Shown here: positions 24,560 through 34,066 of the stretch, in pieces
Numbering within the stretch: position 1 is the first letter of the stretch
How the letters are laid out: every line of letters starts with the position of its first letter
Assembly: GCF_041053055.1 (NCBI RefSeq)
Contig: NZ_CP163443.1
Location: 4,154,001 to 4,218,000 of the forward strand
Length of the DNA stretch: 64,000 nt
Direction of reading: 5' to 3'
From: Streptomyces sp. R41
GTDB taxonomy: Bacteria > Actinomycetota > Actinomycetes > Streptomycetales > Streptomycetaceae
Program-made: the position numbers and the translations under genes
The notes under the pieces: generated by a model
What the model was told of the DNA's origin: nothing
Database searches by the model: none
The model's input: the letters and a program-made list of their open reading frames with translations, nothing else

Positions 24560-24618
24560 AAAAAAGCCTCCCGGCGGACATGTGTCCGAGCCCGGAAGGC
24601 CTGACTGCTGATCAGCAG
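24560..24618 (-). promoter_or_regulatory. terminator hairpin in the GNAT leader, attenuator candidate
   Basis: On the minus strand GCCTTCCGGG ... GCCGGGAGGC (24600-24566) is followed by six T residues (24565-24560), with an inner CGGACA/TGTCCG stem. A perfect 14-bp palindrome CTGCTGATCAGCAG (24605-24618) precedes it. It points at the GNAT gene and stands 29 nt before its start. No gene on this strand lies upstream to be terminated. Confidence 0.5.
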
Positions 24619-24639
24619 GATACCGAGGGCCGGGACTCC

Positions 24640-24807
24640 GTGACTCCGCCCGAGTGGAACGGCAAACCCACGACACTGGAGATCGACCACATCAACGGCG
24701 ACTGGAGCAATGATCGGCGCGAGAACCTGCGGCTGTTGTGTCCCAACTGTCATGCGATCACCAGCACCTGGTGCAGGGGAGGCAGCCGAAGCCGGGAAAC
24801 GGCGTGA
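24640..24807 (+). pseudogene. C-terminal fragment of an HNH endonuclease
   Basis: The frame gives PPEWNGKPTTLEIDHINGDW, SNDRRENLRLLCPNCHAITSTW and a short end. EIDHINGDW is the H-N core and CPNCH the second zinc pair of HNH nucleases. The first Cys pair, normally just before PPEW, and the N-terminal half are missing. It ends 53 nt before tRNA-Leu. Likely a relic; a short active protein is less likely. Confidence 0.6.
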
Positions 24808-24860
24808 CAGAAACCCCTGCTCACCGGCAGCCTCGTGACCGGTACGATGTCAGACGGCTA

Positions 24861-24945
24861 GCGGCGGTGGCGCAACGGCTGACGCAGCAGACTTAGGATC
24901 TGTGGCCCGTGAAACGGCTTGAGGGTTCGAATCCCTTCCGCCGCA
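24861..24945 (+). tRNA. tRNA-Leu (anticodon TAG)
   Basis: Acceptor stem GCGGCGG (24861-24867) pairs with CCGCCGC (24938-24944). The anticodon arm is GCAGA-CTTAGGA-TCTGT with anticodon TAG. A long variable arm GGCCCGTGAAACGGCTT marks class II. The T arm is GAGGG-TTCGAAT-CCCTT. The CCA end is not encoded. Confidence 0.95.
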
Positions 24946-24950
24946 CAGCA

Positions 24951-24984
24951 AACGGCCTGCGAATCGAAGGATACGCAGGCCGTT
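24951..24984. terminator. terminator after tRNA-Leu
   Basis: AACGGCCTGCG and CGCAGGCCGTT form an 11-bp stem just after the tRNA; it also faces the end of the convergent rdgB gene. Confidence 0.75.
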
Positions 24985-24997
24985 CTCGTGCGCGGCC

Positions 24998-25600
24998 TCA
25001 GCTCAGCAATTCCCGCACCACCGGCACCAGCGCCCGAAATGCCTTCCCCCGGTGGCTGATCGCGTTCTTCTCCTCCGGGCTCAGCTCCGCGCAGGTGCGT
25101 GTGTCGCCCTCCGGCTGGAGGATCGGGTCGTAGCCGAAGCCGTTGGTGCCGGTGGGGGTGTGGCGGAGGGTGCCGCGTAGCTGGCCCTCGACCACCCTCT
25201 CCGTGCCGTCCGGGAGAGCCAGGGCTGCCGCGCAGGCGAAGTGGGCGCCCCGGTGGGCCTCGTCGATGTCGGAGAGCTGGGCCAGGAGCAGTTCCAGGTT
25301 CGCGCGGTCGTCGCCATGCCGTCCCGCCCAGCGGGCGGAGAAGATGCCGGGGGCGCCGTTCAGGACGTCGACACAGAGGCCCGAGTCGTCCGCGACGGCG
25401 GGCAGGCCCGTGGCTTGGGCCAGGGCGTGGGCCTTCAGCAAGGCGTTCTCGGCGAAGGTGACGCCGGTTTCCTTGACGTCGGGGATGTCGGGGTAGGCGT
25501 CCGCGCCGACGAGGTCGTGGGTGAGACCTGCGTCGGCGAGGATCGCCTTCAGCTCGGTGATCTTTCCGGCGTTGCGGGTGGCGAGGATCAGGCGGGTCAT
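24998..25600 (-). CDS. rdgB: XTP/dITP diphosphatase (RdgB/HAM1)
   Basis: A 200-aa enzyme that hydrolyses non-canonical purine triphosphates. The family motifs are in order: LATRNAGKITEL at the N-terminus, ETGVTFAENALLKA, ADDSGLCVDVLNGAPGIFSARWAG, GFGYDPIL and SHRGKAF. Length is typical. The gene is near rph, as often in actinobacteria. Confidence 0.96.
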   Translation of the reverse strand: MTRLILATRNAGKITELKAILADAGLTHDLVGADAYPDIPDVKETGVTFAENALLKAHALAQATGLPAVADDSGLCVDVLNGAPGIFSARWAGRHGDDRANLELLLAQLSDIDEAHRGAHFACAAALALPDGTERVVEGQLRGTLRHTPTGTNGFGYDPILQPEGDTRTCAELSPEEKNAISHRGKAFRALVPVVRELLS

Positions 25601-25634
25601 GGTCGCCAGTATCTCCGAGTTCCCCCGTCGGCTC

Positions 25635-26027
25635 TTACGGCGTGCAGACCTTCGTCAGTTCGCCGGCCGCGTCCGTGACCGGGCTGATGTCGGGGGTGTT
25701 GTCGCCGTTCTTGATGGCCGTACGGACATTGCCGACGGCCTTGTCGAGGTCGTCGACCGCCTTGTTGACGTCGGCGTTGTCGGTCTTGTCGCCGATCTTG
25801 TCGAGGTTCTGGTCGATCGAGTTGAGGGACTCGTCGGTCTGCGTCGGGTCGTTCGCCGCGTTCTCGACGGCCTGTTGGAGGTCGGTGACGCTGTCGGCGA
25901 TGGAGTCGGCGGTCTGGACGCAGTCCAGGGCCTTGTTGACCGCGTCGCAGCCGACGGCCGCCGGCAGGGCGACGAGTGCGGCGACGACGGCGAATGCGGC
26001 GGTGCGGCGGCGGTGGCGCGCGGCCAT
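25635..26027 (-). CDS. secreted or lipid-anchored small hypothetical protein
   Basis: 130 aa from the ATG at 26027, which follows GGGAGGGA. The basic N-terminus and hydrophobic stretch (AAFAVVAALVALPAAVG) end at a Cys that could be a lipobox (A-V-G-C), though the -3 residue is not ideal. The mature part is acidic and helical with heptad-like DNADVNKAVDDLDKAVGNV. Function unknown. Confidence 0.7.
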   Translation of the reverse strand: MAARHRRRTAAFAVVAALVALPAAVGCDAVNKALDCVQTADSIADSVTDLQQAVENAANDPTQTDESLNSIDQNLDKIGDKTDNADVNKAVDDLDKAVGNVRTAIKNGDNTPDISPVTDAAGELTKVCTP

Positions 26028-26172
26028 GGAACGGTCCCTCCCCGTGGGCATGATGTGGTCCGACCCCGTGGTGCGGCCGGCTCGACCGGTGATGCGGTCG
26101 GTTCGCCCCCGTGACGTGATCGGCGGGGCGCACGGCTGGACCGTACGCCCGTACCCCTAAGAACGCGAAGGG

Positions 26173-26919
26173 TTAACGCGCGGTTGCCTCGATCGTCGCC
26201 TCCAGGGCCGCGCGCTGGATGGCCGCGAGTTCGTCGCAGCCCGCGACCGCCAGGTCCAGCAGGGCGCCCAGCTCCTTGCGGTCGAAGGGCTGCGCCTCCG
26301 CCGTGCCCTGGACCTCGACGAAGCGGCCGTCGCCGGTGCAGACGACGTTCATGTCGGTGTCGGCCTTCACGTCCTCCTCGTAGCAGAGGTCGAGGAGGGG
26401 GACTCCGCCGACGATGCCCACGGAAACGGCGCTCACCGTTCCCGTCAGCGGCTTGCGGCCCGCCTTCACCAGCTTCTTGCCCTGCGCCCACGTGACGGCG
26501 TCGGCGAGCGCCACGTACGCGCCGGTGATGGCCGCCGTACGCGTGCCGCCGTCGGCCTGGAGGACGTCGCAGTCGAGGACGATGGTGTTCTCGCCGAGCG
26601 CCTTGTAGTCGATGACGGCGCGCAGGGAACGGCCGATGAGGCGGCTGATCTCGTGCGTACGGCCGCCGATCTTGCCGCGTACGGATTCGCGGTCGCCGCG
26701 GGTGTTGGTGGCGCGGGGAAGCATGGAGTACTCGGCGGTGACCCAGCCCTCGCCGCTGCCCTTGCGCCAGCGCGGGACGCCCTCGGTGACGGAGGCGGTG
26801 CAGAACACCTTGGTGTCGCCGAAGGAGACGAGGACGGAGCCCTCGGCGTGCTTGCTCCAGCCGCGCTGGATGGTGATGGGGCGCAGCTGTTCGGGGGTGC
26901 GGCCGTCGATTCGAGACAT
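26173..26919 (-). CDS. rph: ribonuclease PH
   Basis: A 248-aa phosphorolytic exoribonuclease that trims tRNA 3' ends. [55 protein letters not shown] and [19 protein letters not shown] are all canonical. TAGGCT stands 7 nt before the ATG, so it is probably leaderless. Confidence 0.97.
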   Translation of the reverse strand: MSRIDGRTPEQLRPITIQRGWSKHAEGSVLVSFGDTKVFCTASVTEGVPRWRKGSGEGWVTAEYSMLPRATNTRGDRESVRGKIGGRTHEISRLIGRSLRAVIDYKALGENTIVLDCDVLQADGGTRTAAITGAYVALADAVTWAQGKKLVKAGRKPLTGTVSAVSVGIVGGVPLLDLCYEEDVKADTDMNVVCTGDGRFVEVQGTAEAQPFDRKELGALLDLAVAGCDELAAIQRAALEATIEATAR

Positions 26920-26944
26920 GCTGATGAGCCTAGCCGTATACGGG

Positions 26945-26980
26945 TGAGGGGCTGCCGCCGGTGACGGAAGCAGCCCCTCA
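26945..26980. terminator. terminator after nagF
   Basis: TGAGGGGCTGC and GCAGCCCCTCA form an 11-bp stem between the end of nagF and the rph promoter; oriented for the minus-strand nagF transcript. Confidence 0.7.
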
Positions 26981-27013
26981 GGGGTGAGCCAGGGCTCTAG
27001 GAGACCCCGGGTC

Positions 27014-27247
27014 TCACATCATGTCTTCGATCTCGCCCGCGATCGGGTCCGCGTCGGTGCCGATGACGACCTGGATGGCGGTGCCCATCTTGACGACTCC
27101 GTGGGCGCCGGCGGCCTTCAGGGCGGCCTCGTCGACCAGCGAGGGGTCGTTGACCTCGGTGCGCAGGCGGGTGATGCAGCCCTCGACCTCTTCGATGTTG
27201 TCGATCCCGCCGAGCCCGGCGACGATCTTCTCAGCCTTGGTGGCCAT
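27014..27247 (-). CDS. nagF: PTS glucose/GlcNAc-family EIIB
   Basis: A 77-aa EIIB domain with phosphorylation site Cys24 in [13 protein letters not shown]. It passes phosphate from EIIA to sugar bound to the membrane EIIC. It is divergent from two EIIC genes, the same layout as nagF/nagE1/nagE2 in S. coelicolor. The shared region carries a perfect dre site, so DasR/GlcNAc control is expected. Confidence 0.9.
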   Translation of the reverse strand: MATKAEKIVAGLGGIDNIEEVEGCITRLRTEVNDPSLVDEAALKAAGAHGVVKMGTAIQVVIGTDADPIAGEIEDMM

Positions 27248-27365
27248 GTCCCTACTCCCTGATCCGAACCGCTTTGTCGCAGTAACCCACAGTTGGCCCA
27301 TCTTCGCGAGCGGTCATGTCGTACGTACCGAATGATGGCGATCACGACAGAGCGACCGGTCGTCA

Positions 27366-27381
27366 ACTGGTCTACACCAGT
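27366..27381. promoter_or_regulatory. DasR-responsive element (dre)
   Basis: ACTGGTCTACACCAGT is a perfect palindromic match to the dre consensus. It lies 42 nt before nagE1 and 119 nt before the divergent nagF start. DasR represses these genes unless bound by glucosamine-6-phosphate. Confidence 0.92.
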
Positions 27382-27422
27382 GTGCGGGCAGTCGCCAAAC
27401 CGGCCCTGCCGGGAGGACACCG

Positions 27423-28712
27423 ATGAGTGCCGACAGCGCTGTCTCACCCGCGCGCGCCCGCTGGAACAACGTGTTCCAGGGCCTGCAGAAGATGGGCCGC
27501 AGTCTCCAGCTCCCCATCGCGGTGCTGCCGGCCGCCGGCATCCTCAACCGGCTTGGCCAGCCGGACGTGTTCGGCGCCGACGGGCTCGGCTGGGACAACG
27601 TCTCCAAGGTGATGAAGGGCGCGGGCGGCGCGCTGCTGGACGGCGAGCTCGGGCTGCCGCTGCTTTTCTGCGTCGGTGTGTCCATCGGCATGGCGAAGAA
27701 GGCGGACGGGTCCACCGCGCTCGCGGCGGTCACGGGGTTCCTCGTCTACCTGGGCGTGCTGCACGAGTTCCCGGAGAGCTGCGGACAGCAGGCGAAGGTC
27801 ATCCAGAACATCGGCTGCCAGGCGCCCGACTTCTCCGTGACGGGGTTCACGTACCAGAATCCGGGGGTCTTCGGCGGCATCATCATGGGCCTGATGACCG
27901 CCTACTTCTGGCAGCGCTTCCACCGCACCAGGCTGGTCGACTGGCTCGGCTTCTTCAACGGGCGCCGGCTGGTGCCGATCATCATGTCGTTCGTGGCCAT
28001 CGCGTTCGCCGCGCTGTGCCTGTGGATCTGGCCGCCGATCGGTGATGGGCTGGAGAGCTTCAGCGACTGGCTGGTGGGGCTGGGCGCCTGGGGTGCCGGC
28101 GTCTTCGGCGTGGCCAACCGCGCGCTGCTCGTGATCGGGCTGCACCAGTTCCTGAACGTGCCCATCTGGTTCCAGTTCGGCAGCTTCACCAAGCCGGACG
28201 GGACGGTCGTGCACGGGGACATCAACATGTTCCTCAACGGTGACCCCGACGCGGGCCAGTTCACCTCAGGGTTCTTCCCGATCATGATGTTCGCGCTGCC
28301 CGCGGCGGCCCTGGCGATGACGCACTGCGCGCGGCCGAACCGCCGCAAGGAGATCGGCGGGCTGATGCTCTCGGTCGCGCTGACGTCGTTCGTCACGGGC
28401 ATCACCGAGCCGATCGAGTACTCCTTCCTGTTCATCGCGCCCCTGCTGTACGTGGTCCACGCGCTGCTCACGGGTGTGTCGATGGCGGTGACTTGGGGGC
28501 TGGGGGTGCACGACGGGTTCAGCTTCTCCGCCGGTCTCATCGACTACGTCATCAACTGGAACCTGGCGACCAAGCCGTGGGCGATCATCCCGATCGGGTT
28601 GTGCTTCGCCGTCGTGTACTACGTGATCTTTCGGTTCGCGATCACGAAGTTCGACTTGAAGACGCCGGGGCGGGAGCCGGAGGAGGAGCGGGAGGACATC
28701 ACCAAGGCGTAA
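27423..28712 (+). CDS. nagE1: PTS EIIC, GlcNAc-type permease 1
   Basis: A 429-aa EIIC of the glucose superfamily: FQGLQKMGRSLQLPIAVLPAAGIL start, KADGSTALAAVTGFLVYLGVL, FFNGRRLVPI, NRALLVIGLHQFLNVPIWFQFG, GFFPIMMFALPAAALAM and ITEPIEYSFLFIAPLL. No fused EIIB is present; NagF serves that role. It is paralogous to the next gene. One dre precedes it. Confidence 0.92.
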   Translation: MSADSAVSPARARWNNVFQGLQKMGRSLQLPIAVLPAAGILNRLGQPDVFGADGLGWDNVSKVMKGAGGALLDGELGLPLLFCVGVSIGMAKKADGSTALAAVTGFLVYLGVLHEFPESCGQQAKVIQNIGCQAPDFSVTGFTYQNPGVFGGIIMGLMTAYFWQRFHRTRLVDWLGFFNGRRLVPIIMSFVAIAFAALCLWIWPPIGDGLESFSDWLVGLGAWGAGVFGVANRALLVIGLHQFLNVPIWFQFGSFTKPDGTVVHGDINMFLNGDPDAGQFTSGFFPIMMFALPAAALAMTHCARPNRRKEIGGLMLSVALTSFVTGITEPIEYSFLFIAPLLYVVHALLTGVSMAVTWGLGVHDGFSFSAGLIDYVINWNLATKPWAIIPIGLCFAVVYYVIFRFAITKFDLKTPGREPEEEREDITKA

Positions 28713-28764
28713 GCGCTCCGCCGGGTAACAGGACACCGGGCGGCTCCTCGCCTGCGGGCCGTCG

Positions 28765-28808
28765 TGGCTTGTCGCGCAGTACCTCGCGCCCCTTTCTGGG
28801 GCGCTTTT
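28765..28808 (+). terminator. terminator after nagE1 (intergenic hairpin element, copy B)
   Basis: GGCTTGTCGCGCAGT leads to GCGCCCC-TTTCT-GGGGCGC (28786-28804) followed by TTTT. It separates nagE1 from the dre sites of nagE2, so the two EIIC genes are independent transcripts. Confidence 0.75.
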
Positions 28809-28890
28809 CTTACGCCTGGAATCAGTTCCTCCCCTTATGACCCAGGCCACAAAATTCGCGGGTTCCTTATCCAGCCTTCACCGTGCTACA

Positions 28891-28923
28891 ACAGGTCTAC
28901 ACCACTGAGTGGTGTAGACCACG
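28891..28923. promoter_or_regulatory. two adjacent dre sites upstream of nagE2
   Basis: ACAGGTCTACACCACT (28891-28906) and AGTGGTGTAGACCACG (28908-28923) are two dre-like sites in opposite orientation, one base apart, so the whole block is also a large palindrome. They end 63 nt before the nagE2 start. Confidence 0.88.
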
Positions 28924-28986
28924 CGGATGCTGCCTACCCCCTTTTGCCCTTCCCGTCCCCCGGCAGCACCGGCACATGGAGGAACT

Positions 28987-30237
28987 ATGAGCACCGCCAG
29001 CGCAACGGCGGCTCCCGCGAAGAAGCGGGGATCCGGCCTGTTCCAGGGCCTGCAGAAGGTCGGCCGCAGCCTACAGCTCCCGATCGCCGTGCTGCCGGCG
29101 GCGGGCATCCTGCTCCGCCTCGGGCAGGATGACGTGTTCGGCAAGGACGGGCTCGGCTGGAACAAGGTCGCGTCCGTGTTCGCGACCGCCGGCGACGCGG
29201 TGTTCAGCAACCTGCCGCTGCTCTTCTGCGTCGGCATCGCGATTGGTTTCGCCAAGAAGTCCGACGGCTCCACCGCCCTGGCGGCGCTGGTCGGCTTCCT
29301 GGTCTACAAGAACGTGCTGACCGCATTCCCGATCACCGACGCCAAGGTCACCAAGGGCGCGGACATCGCCGCGACATACAACGACCCCAAGGTCCTCGGC
29401 GGCATCGTGATGGGCCTGATAGCCGCCGTCACCTGGCAGCGCTTCCACCGCACCAAGCTGCCCGACTGGCTGGGCTTCTTCAACGGCCGCCGCCTCGTCC
29501 CCATCCTGATGGCCTTCATCGGCACCGCCGTGGGCGTCTTCTTCGGTCTGGTCTGGGAGCCCATCGGCGACGTCATCACCAACTTCGGCGAGTGGATGAC
29601 CGGCCTCGGTGCCGTCGGCGCGGGCATCTTCGGCGCCATCAACCGCGCGCTGCTGCCGGTCGGCATGCACCAGTTCGTCAACACCGTGGCCTGGCAGGAG
29701 ATCGGCTCCTACAAGGACTCCGCCGGCGCCGTATGGCACGGCGACCTGCCGCGCTTCTTCCACGGCGACCCGACCGCGGGCCAGTTCATGACGGGCTTCT
29801 TCCCCATCATGATGTTCGCCCTCCCGGCCGCCGCCCTGGCGATCACGCACTGCGCCCGCCCGGAGCGCCGCAAGGCCGTCGGCGGCATGATGCTCTCGCT
29901 CGCGCTGACCTCCTTCGTCACCGGTATCACCGAGCCGATCGAGTTCGCGTTCATGTTCATCGCGCCGGTCCTCTATGTGATCCACGCGGTCCTGACCGCA
30001 CTTTCGATGGCCGTCACTTGGGCCCTGGGCGTGCACCACGGCTTCAGCTTCTCGGCCGGCGCCATCGACTACTTCCTGAACTGGGGCCTGGCCACCAAGC
30101 CATGGATGATCATCCCGATCGGCCTGGTCTTCGCGTTGATCTACTACGTGGTCTTCCGCTTCGCGATCCTCAAGTTCAACCTCGCCACCCCGGGCCGTGA
30201 GCCCGAGGAGGAACTCGAGGACCTCACGAAGGCGTGA
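28987..30237 (+). CDS. nagE2: PTS EIIC, GlcNAc-type permease 2
   Basis: A 416-aa paralogue of nagE1 with the same signatures (FQGLQKVGRSLQLPIAVLPAAGIL, GFFPIMMFALPAAALAI, ITEPIEFAFMFIAPVL, LGVHHGFSFSAGAIDY). In S. coelicolor the second gene is the main GlcNAc transporter. GGAGGAACT precedes the ATG at 28987. Followed by a strong terminator. Confidence 0.93.
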   Translation: MSTASATAAPAKKRGSGLFQGLQKVGRSLQLPIAVLPAAGILLRLGQDDVFGKDGLGWNKVASVFATAGDAVFSNLPLLFCVGIAIGFAKKSDGSTALAALVGFLVYKNVLTAFPITDAKVTKGADIAATYNDPKVLGGIVMGLIAAVTWQRFHRTKLPDWLGFFNGRRLVPILMAFIGTAVGVFFGLVWEPIGDVITNFGEWMTGLGAVGAGIFGAINRALLPVGMHQFVNTVAWQEIGSYKDSAGAVWHGDLPRFFHGDPTAGQFMTGFFPIMMFALPAAALAITHCARPERRKAVGGMMLSLALTSFVTGITEPIEFAFMFIAPVLYVIHAVLTALSMAVTWALGVHHGFSFSAGAIDYFLNWGLATKPWMIIPIGLVFALIYYVVFRFAILKFNLATPGREPEEELEDLTKA

Positions 30238-30256
30238 GCCGTCCGGCTACACAGCC

Positions 30257-30292
30257 GAAGGCCCCCGGAACCGACTGGTTCCGGGGGCCTTC
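30257..30292 (+). terminator. strong hairpin after nagE2
   Basis: GAAGGCCCCCGGAACC-GACT-GGTTCCGGGGGCCTTC is a perfect 16-bp stem between the convergent nagE2 and MBL genes. Confidence 0.85.
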
Positions 30293-30331
30293 GCGTGCGC
30301 GGGAGCGGTCGGAGCTTGCGCGCGGGAGCGC

Positions 30332-31084
30332 TCAGATCTCGTACGACAGTCCAGGCATCGCCAGTTCCGCAGGACCCGTGTACGCCGCGCGGGCGTCCGC
30401 CAGGTTGACCTGGGGGTCCGTCCACGGCGGGATGTGGGTGAGCAGGAGGCGGCGGGCGCCGGCGCGGGCGGCGGTCTCGCCCGCCTCGCGGCCGTTGAGG
30501 TGGAGGTCGGGGATGTGCTCCTTGCCGTGGGTGAACGCGGCCTCGCACAGGAACAGGTCCGTGTCGCGGGCGAGTTCGTCCAGGGCCTCGGTCACCCCCG
30601 TGTCCCCGGAGTACGTGAGCGACTTGCCGCCGTGCTCCACTCGGATGCCGTACGCCTCCACGGGGTGGCGCACCCGCTCCGTGTGCACGGTGAACGGGCC
30701 GATCTCGAACGTGCCCGGCTTGACCGTGTGGAAGTCGAAGACCTCGCTCATCGAGGAGGCGGTGGGGGTGTCCGCGTACGCGGTGGTCAGGCGCTGCTCC
30801 GTACCCTCGGGTCCGAAGACGGGGAGCGGATCGCAGCGGCCGCCGTCATGGCGGTAGTAGCGCGCGACGAAGTAGGCGCACATGTCGATGCAGTGGTCGG
30901 CGTGCAGATGGCTGAGGAAGATCGCGTCGAGGTCGTAGAGACCGCAGTGGCGCTGCAGCTCGCCAAGGGCACCATTGCCCATGTCGAGAAGCAGCCGGAA
31001 GCCGTCGGCCTCTACGAGGTAGCTCGAGCAGGCCGATTCCGCGGACGGGAACGACCCCGAGCAGCCGACGACGGTGAGCTTCAT
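30332..31084 (-). CDS. MBL-fold metallo-hydrolase
   Basis: 250 aa from the ATG (MKLTVVGCSGSFPSAESACSSYLV) with GGAGG upstream. The metal site is SHLHADHCID, with further ligands in YSGDTGVTEAL and LTHIPPWTD. The fold resembles RNase Z/ elaC-type or phosphodiesterase MBL proteins of actinobacteria. Substrate unknown. Conserved next to the cysteine and rph region in Streptomyces. Confidence 0.88.
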   Translation of the reverse strand: MKLTVVGCSGSFPSAESACSSYLVEADGFRLLLDMGNGALGELQRHCGLYDLDAIFLSHLHADHCIDMCAYFVARYYRHDGGRCDPLPVFGPEGTEQRLTTAYADTPTASSMSEVFDFHTVKPGTFEIGPFTVHTERVRHPVEAYGIRVEHGGKSLTYSGDTGVTEALDELARDTDLFLCEAAFTHGKEHIPDLHLNGREAGETAARAGARRLLLTHIPPWTDPQVNLADARAAYTGPAELAMPGLSYEI

Positions 31085-31346
31085 AAGAGCTGGAACCTCC
31101 GCGCTGGCAGGAAGTGCAGAGAGTAGATGCGGGGTGCAGATACTCGGAGCAGTTACGGAAAACGGGGGTCGTGCGGTCCGTCGAGCGTAAGGCGCAAAAG
31201 GGCGGGTCGCTCCTCCGCCAGGGGCCGTTGTGGGCGAACTCACCTGTGCTGTCACCGGTTCGGATGGACCCTGGGGTGGGCCGCACCCTGCCGGGCCGCA
31301 CCGGGCAGGGGGGCGGGCGGACATACGCGCCGGTACCTTCTTTGGT

Positions 31347-31805
31347 ATGGACACGTCCTGGTGGCTCGCGCTGGCGGCGGTGGTGCTGCTCGCGCTGGTC
31401 GCGACGCTGGTGGACGGCTGGGGGCGCCGTGGGCGCCGGCCTGCCCGCAGTACGCGTCCGCCCGGGCGGGCGGGTGTGCGTCGGCGGGGGGCGCCGCGGC
31501 CACGGCCGGCGGAGATCTGGTGGGCGAATGTTCCGTACGAGGACGGGCCGGGGGTGAAGGATCGGCCGTGCCTGGTGCTGGCCGTGCGGGGGGACTTCGC
31601 TACCGTCGCGAAGATCACCAGCAAGTACCACGATGAGCGGGCCGGGGTGATTCCGTTGCCGCCGGGGGCCGTGGGGGATGCCCACGGGCGGGCGAGCTTC
31701 CTGGAGACGGATGAGCTGCGGGACGTCCCTCTGTGGGACTTTCGGCGCCGGGTGGGGGTCGTGGACCCGGTGTTGTGGGACCAGGTGCGCTACCTGGCGG
31801 GCTGA
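31347..31805 (+). CDS. membrane-anchored PemK/MazF-like protein
   Basis: 152 aa. TACCTT lies 7 nt before the ATG, so it is probably leaderless. One N-terminal membrane segment (WWLALAAVVLLALVATLV) and an Arg/Pro-rich linker are followed by a PemK-like SH3 barrel: AEIWWANVPYEDGPGVKDRPCLVLAV, VAKITSKYH, LRDVPLWDF. There is no antitoxin gene beside it. Such anchored forms are common in Streptomyces and may not be toxins. Confidence 0.78.
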   Translation: MDTSWWLALAAVVLLALVATLVDGWGRRGRRPARSTRPPGRAGVRRRGAPRPRPAEIWWANVPYEDGPGVKDRPCLVLAVRGDFATVAKITSKYHDERAGVIPLPPGAVGDAHGRASFLETDELRDVPLWDFRRRVGVVDPVLWDQVRYLAG

Positions 31806-31875
31806 GGCGGGGTGTTTTTCGCCCCCTCCGCCCCTACCCGTCCCGTATTTGTCCTTTGGCTGCGGGTGCGTGGGG

Positions 31876-31925
31876 GCTTGTCGCGCAGTTCCCCGCGCCC
31901 CTTCAGGGCGCGGGGAACTGCGCGA
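31876..31925. terminator. intergenic hairpin element, copy C; bidirectional terminator
   Basis: TCGCGCAGTTCCCCGCGCCC pairs perfectly with GGGCGCGGGGAACTGCGCGA around CTTCA (20-bp stem, 31881-31925), preceded by GGCTTG. It lies between the convergent mazF-like and cysM genes. Similar elements are at 15608 and 28765. Confidence 0.85.
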
Positions 31926-31933
31926 TCTTTCGC

Positions 31934-33295
<1,362 letters not shown>

Positions 33296-33397
33296 TCAGC
33301 GCGTACAGATGGCGCTCTGCAGCCTGCACAGGTCGACGTGCAGCCGCGCCACGAGCAGCATGCCCGGCGTCTTGTCGCTCACGTCGTGGGAAACCAT
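33296..33397 (-). CDS. 33-aa cysteine-containing leader peptide
   Basis: The ATG at 33397 begins MVSHDVSDKTPGML, then LLVARLHVDLCRLQSAIC and two more residues. The ARLHVDLCRLQSAIC core matches the conserved putative leader peptides found before sulfur-metabolism genes in Streptomyces. It is 115 nt upstream of cysO, with several GC hairpins between. Stalling at the Cys codons when cysteine is low could alter folding of the downstream RNA and raise cysO-cysM expression. Confidence 0.75.
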   Translation of the reverse strand: MVSHDVSDKTPGMLLVARLHVDLCRLQSAICTR

Positions 33398-33508
33398 GGG
33401 CTCATCGTATCGATTCCCGGTCCGGGTCCCGGAATGTGATCTCAGATAGTGGATGAATTCTGACCGAATTGCGGGATCGAGTCGGGATCGCTCCTGGATC
33501 GGTCCGGA

Positions 33509-33931
33509 TCAGTACGCCTCCACCACCTTGATCTCCTCCTCCGTCACCTCGCCCTCCACGATCCGGTACGAGCGGAACTGGAAGGGGCCGGCGTCGTCCG
33601 TGTCGGCGGTGGAGACCAGGACGTAGTGCGCCTCGGGTTCGTTCGCGTACGAGATGTCCGTGCGGGACGGATACGCCTCGGTCGCGGTGTGGGAGTGGTA
33701 GATGATCACCGGCTCCTCGTCGCGGTCGTCCATCTCGCGGTACAGCTTCAGCAGGTCGCCGGAGTCGAACTCGTAGAAGGTGGGCGAACGGGCGGCGTTG
33801 AGCATCGGGATGAACCGCTCGGGGCGGCCGGTGCCCACCGGGCCCGCGACGACGCCGCACGCCTCGTCGGGGTGGTCCTGGCGCGCGTGCGCGACGATCT
33901 GGTCGAAGAGGGCCTGGGTGATGGTCAGCAT
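33509..33931 (-). CDS. mec: JAMM-type CysO-cysteine peptidase (Mec)
   Basis: 140 aa with the JAB/MPN+ motif: catalytic Glu in DEACGVV and the zinc-binding YHSHTATEAYPSRTD (H-x-H-x10-D). It releases cysteine from CysO-Cys in the Mycobacterium pathway. It is upstream of the leader peptide and cysO on the same strand. The start at 33931 is uncertain; GTG at 33958 adds nine residues. Confidence 0.9.
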   Translation of the reverse strand: MLTITQALFDQIVAHARQDHPDEACGVVAGPVGTGRPERFIPMLNAARSPTFYEFDSGDLLKLYREMDDRDEEPVIIYHSHTATEAYPSRTDISYANEPEAHYVLVSTADTDDAGPFQFRSYRIVEGEVTEEEIKVVEAY

Positions 33932-34003
33932 GTTCGCCAGGATAAGCAGAAGGGCCACTCCGTACCGAGGGGTGGTACGGAGCGGCCCACATGGTGAACC
34001 AGG

Positions 34004-34066
34004 AAGGTCGGCCGACCTCGGTCAGGAACGCCGGCCGACCTTGGCCTGGAAGGTCAGCCGACCTTC
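34004..34066. repeat. three-fold repeat of the permease 3' end
   Basis: AAGGTCGGCCGACC (34004), ACGCCGGCCGACCTT (34028) and AAGGTCAGCCGACCTT (34050) are imperfect copies about 24 bp apart. The last contains the stop of the APC permease (34054-34056). AGGTCGGCCGACCT (34005-34018) is also a perfect palindrome. Confidence 0.75.
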
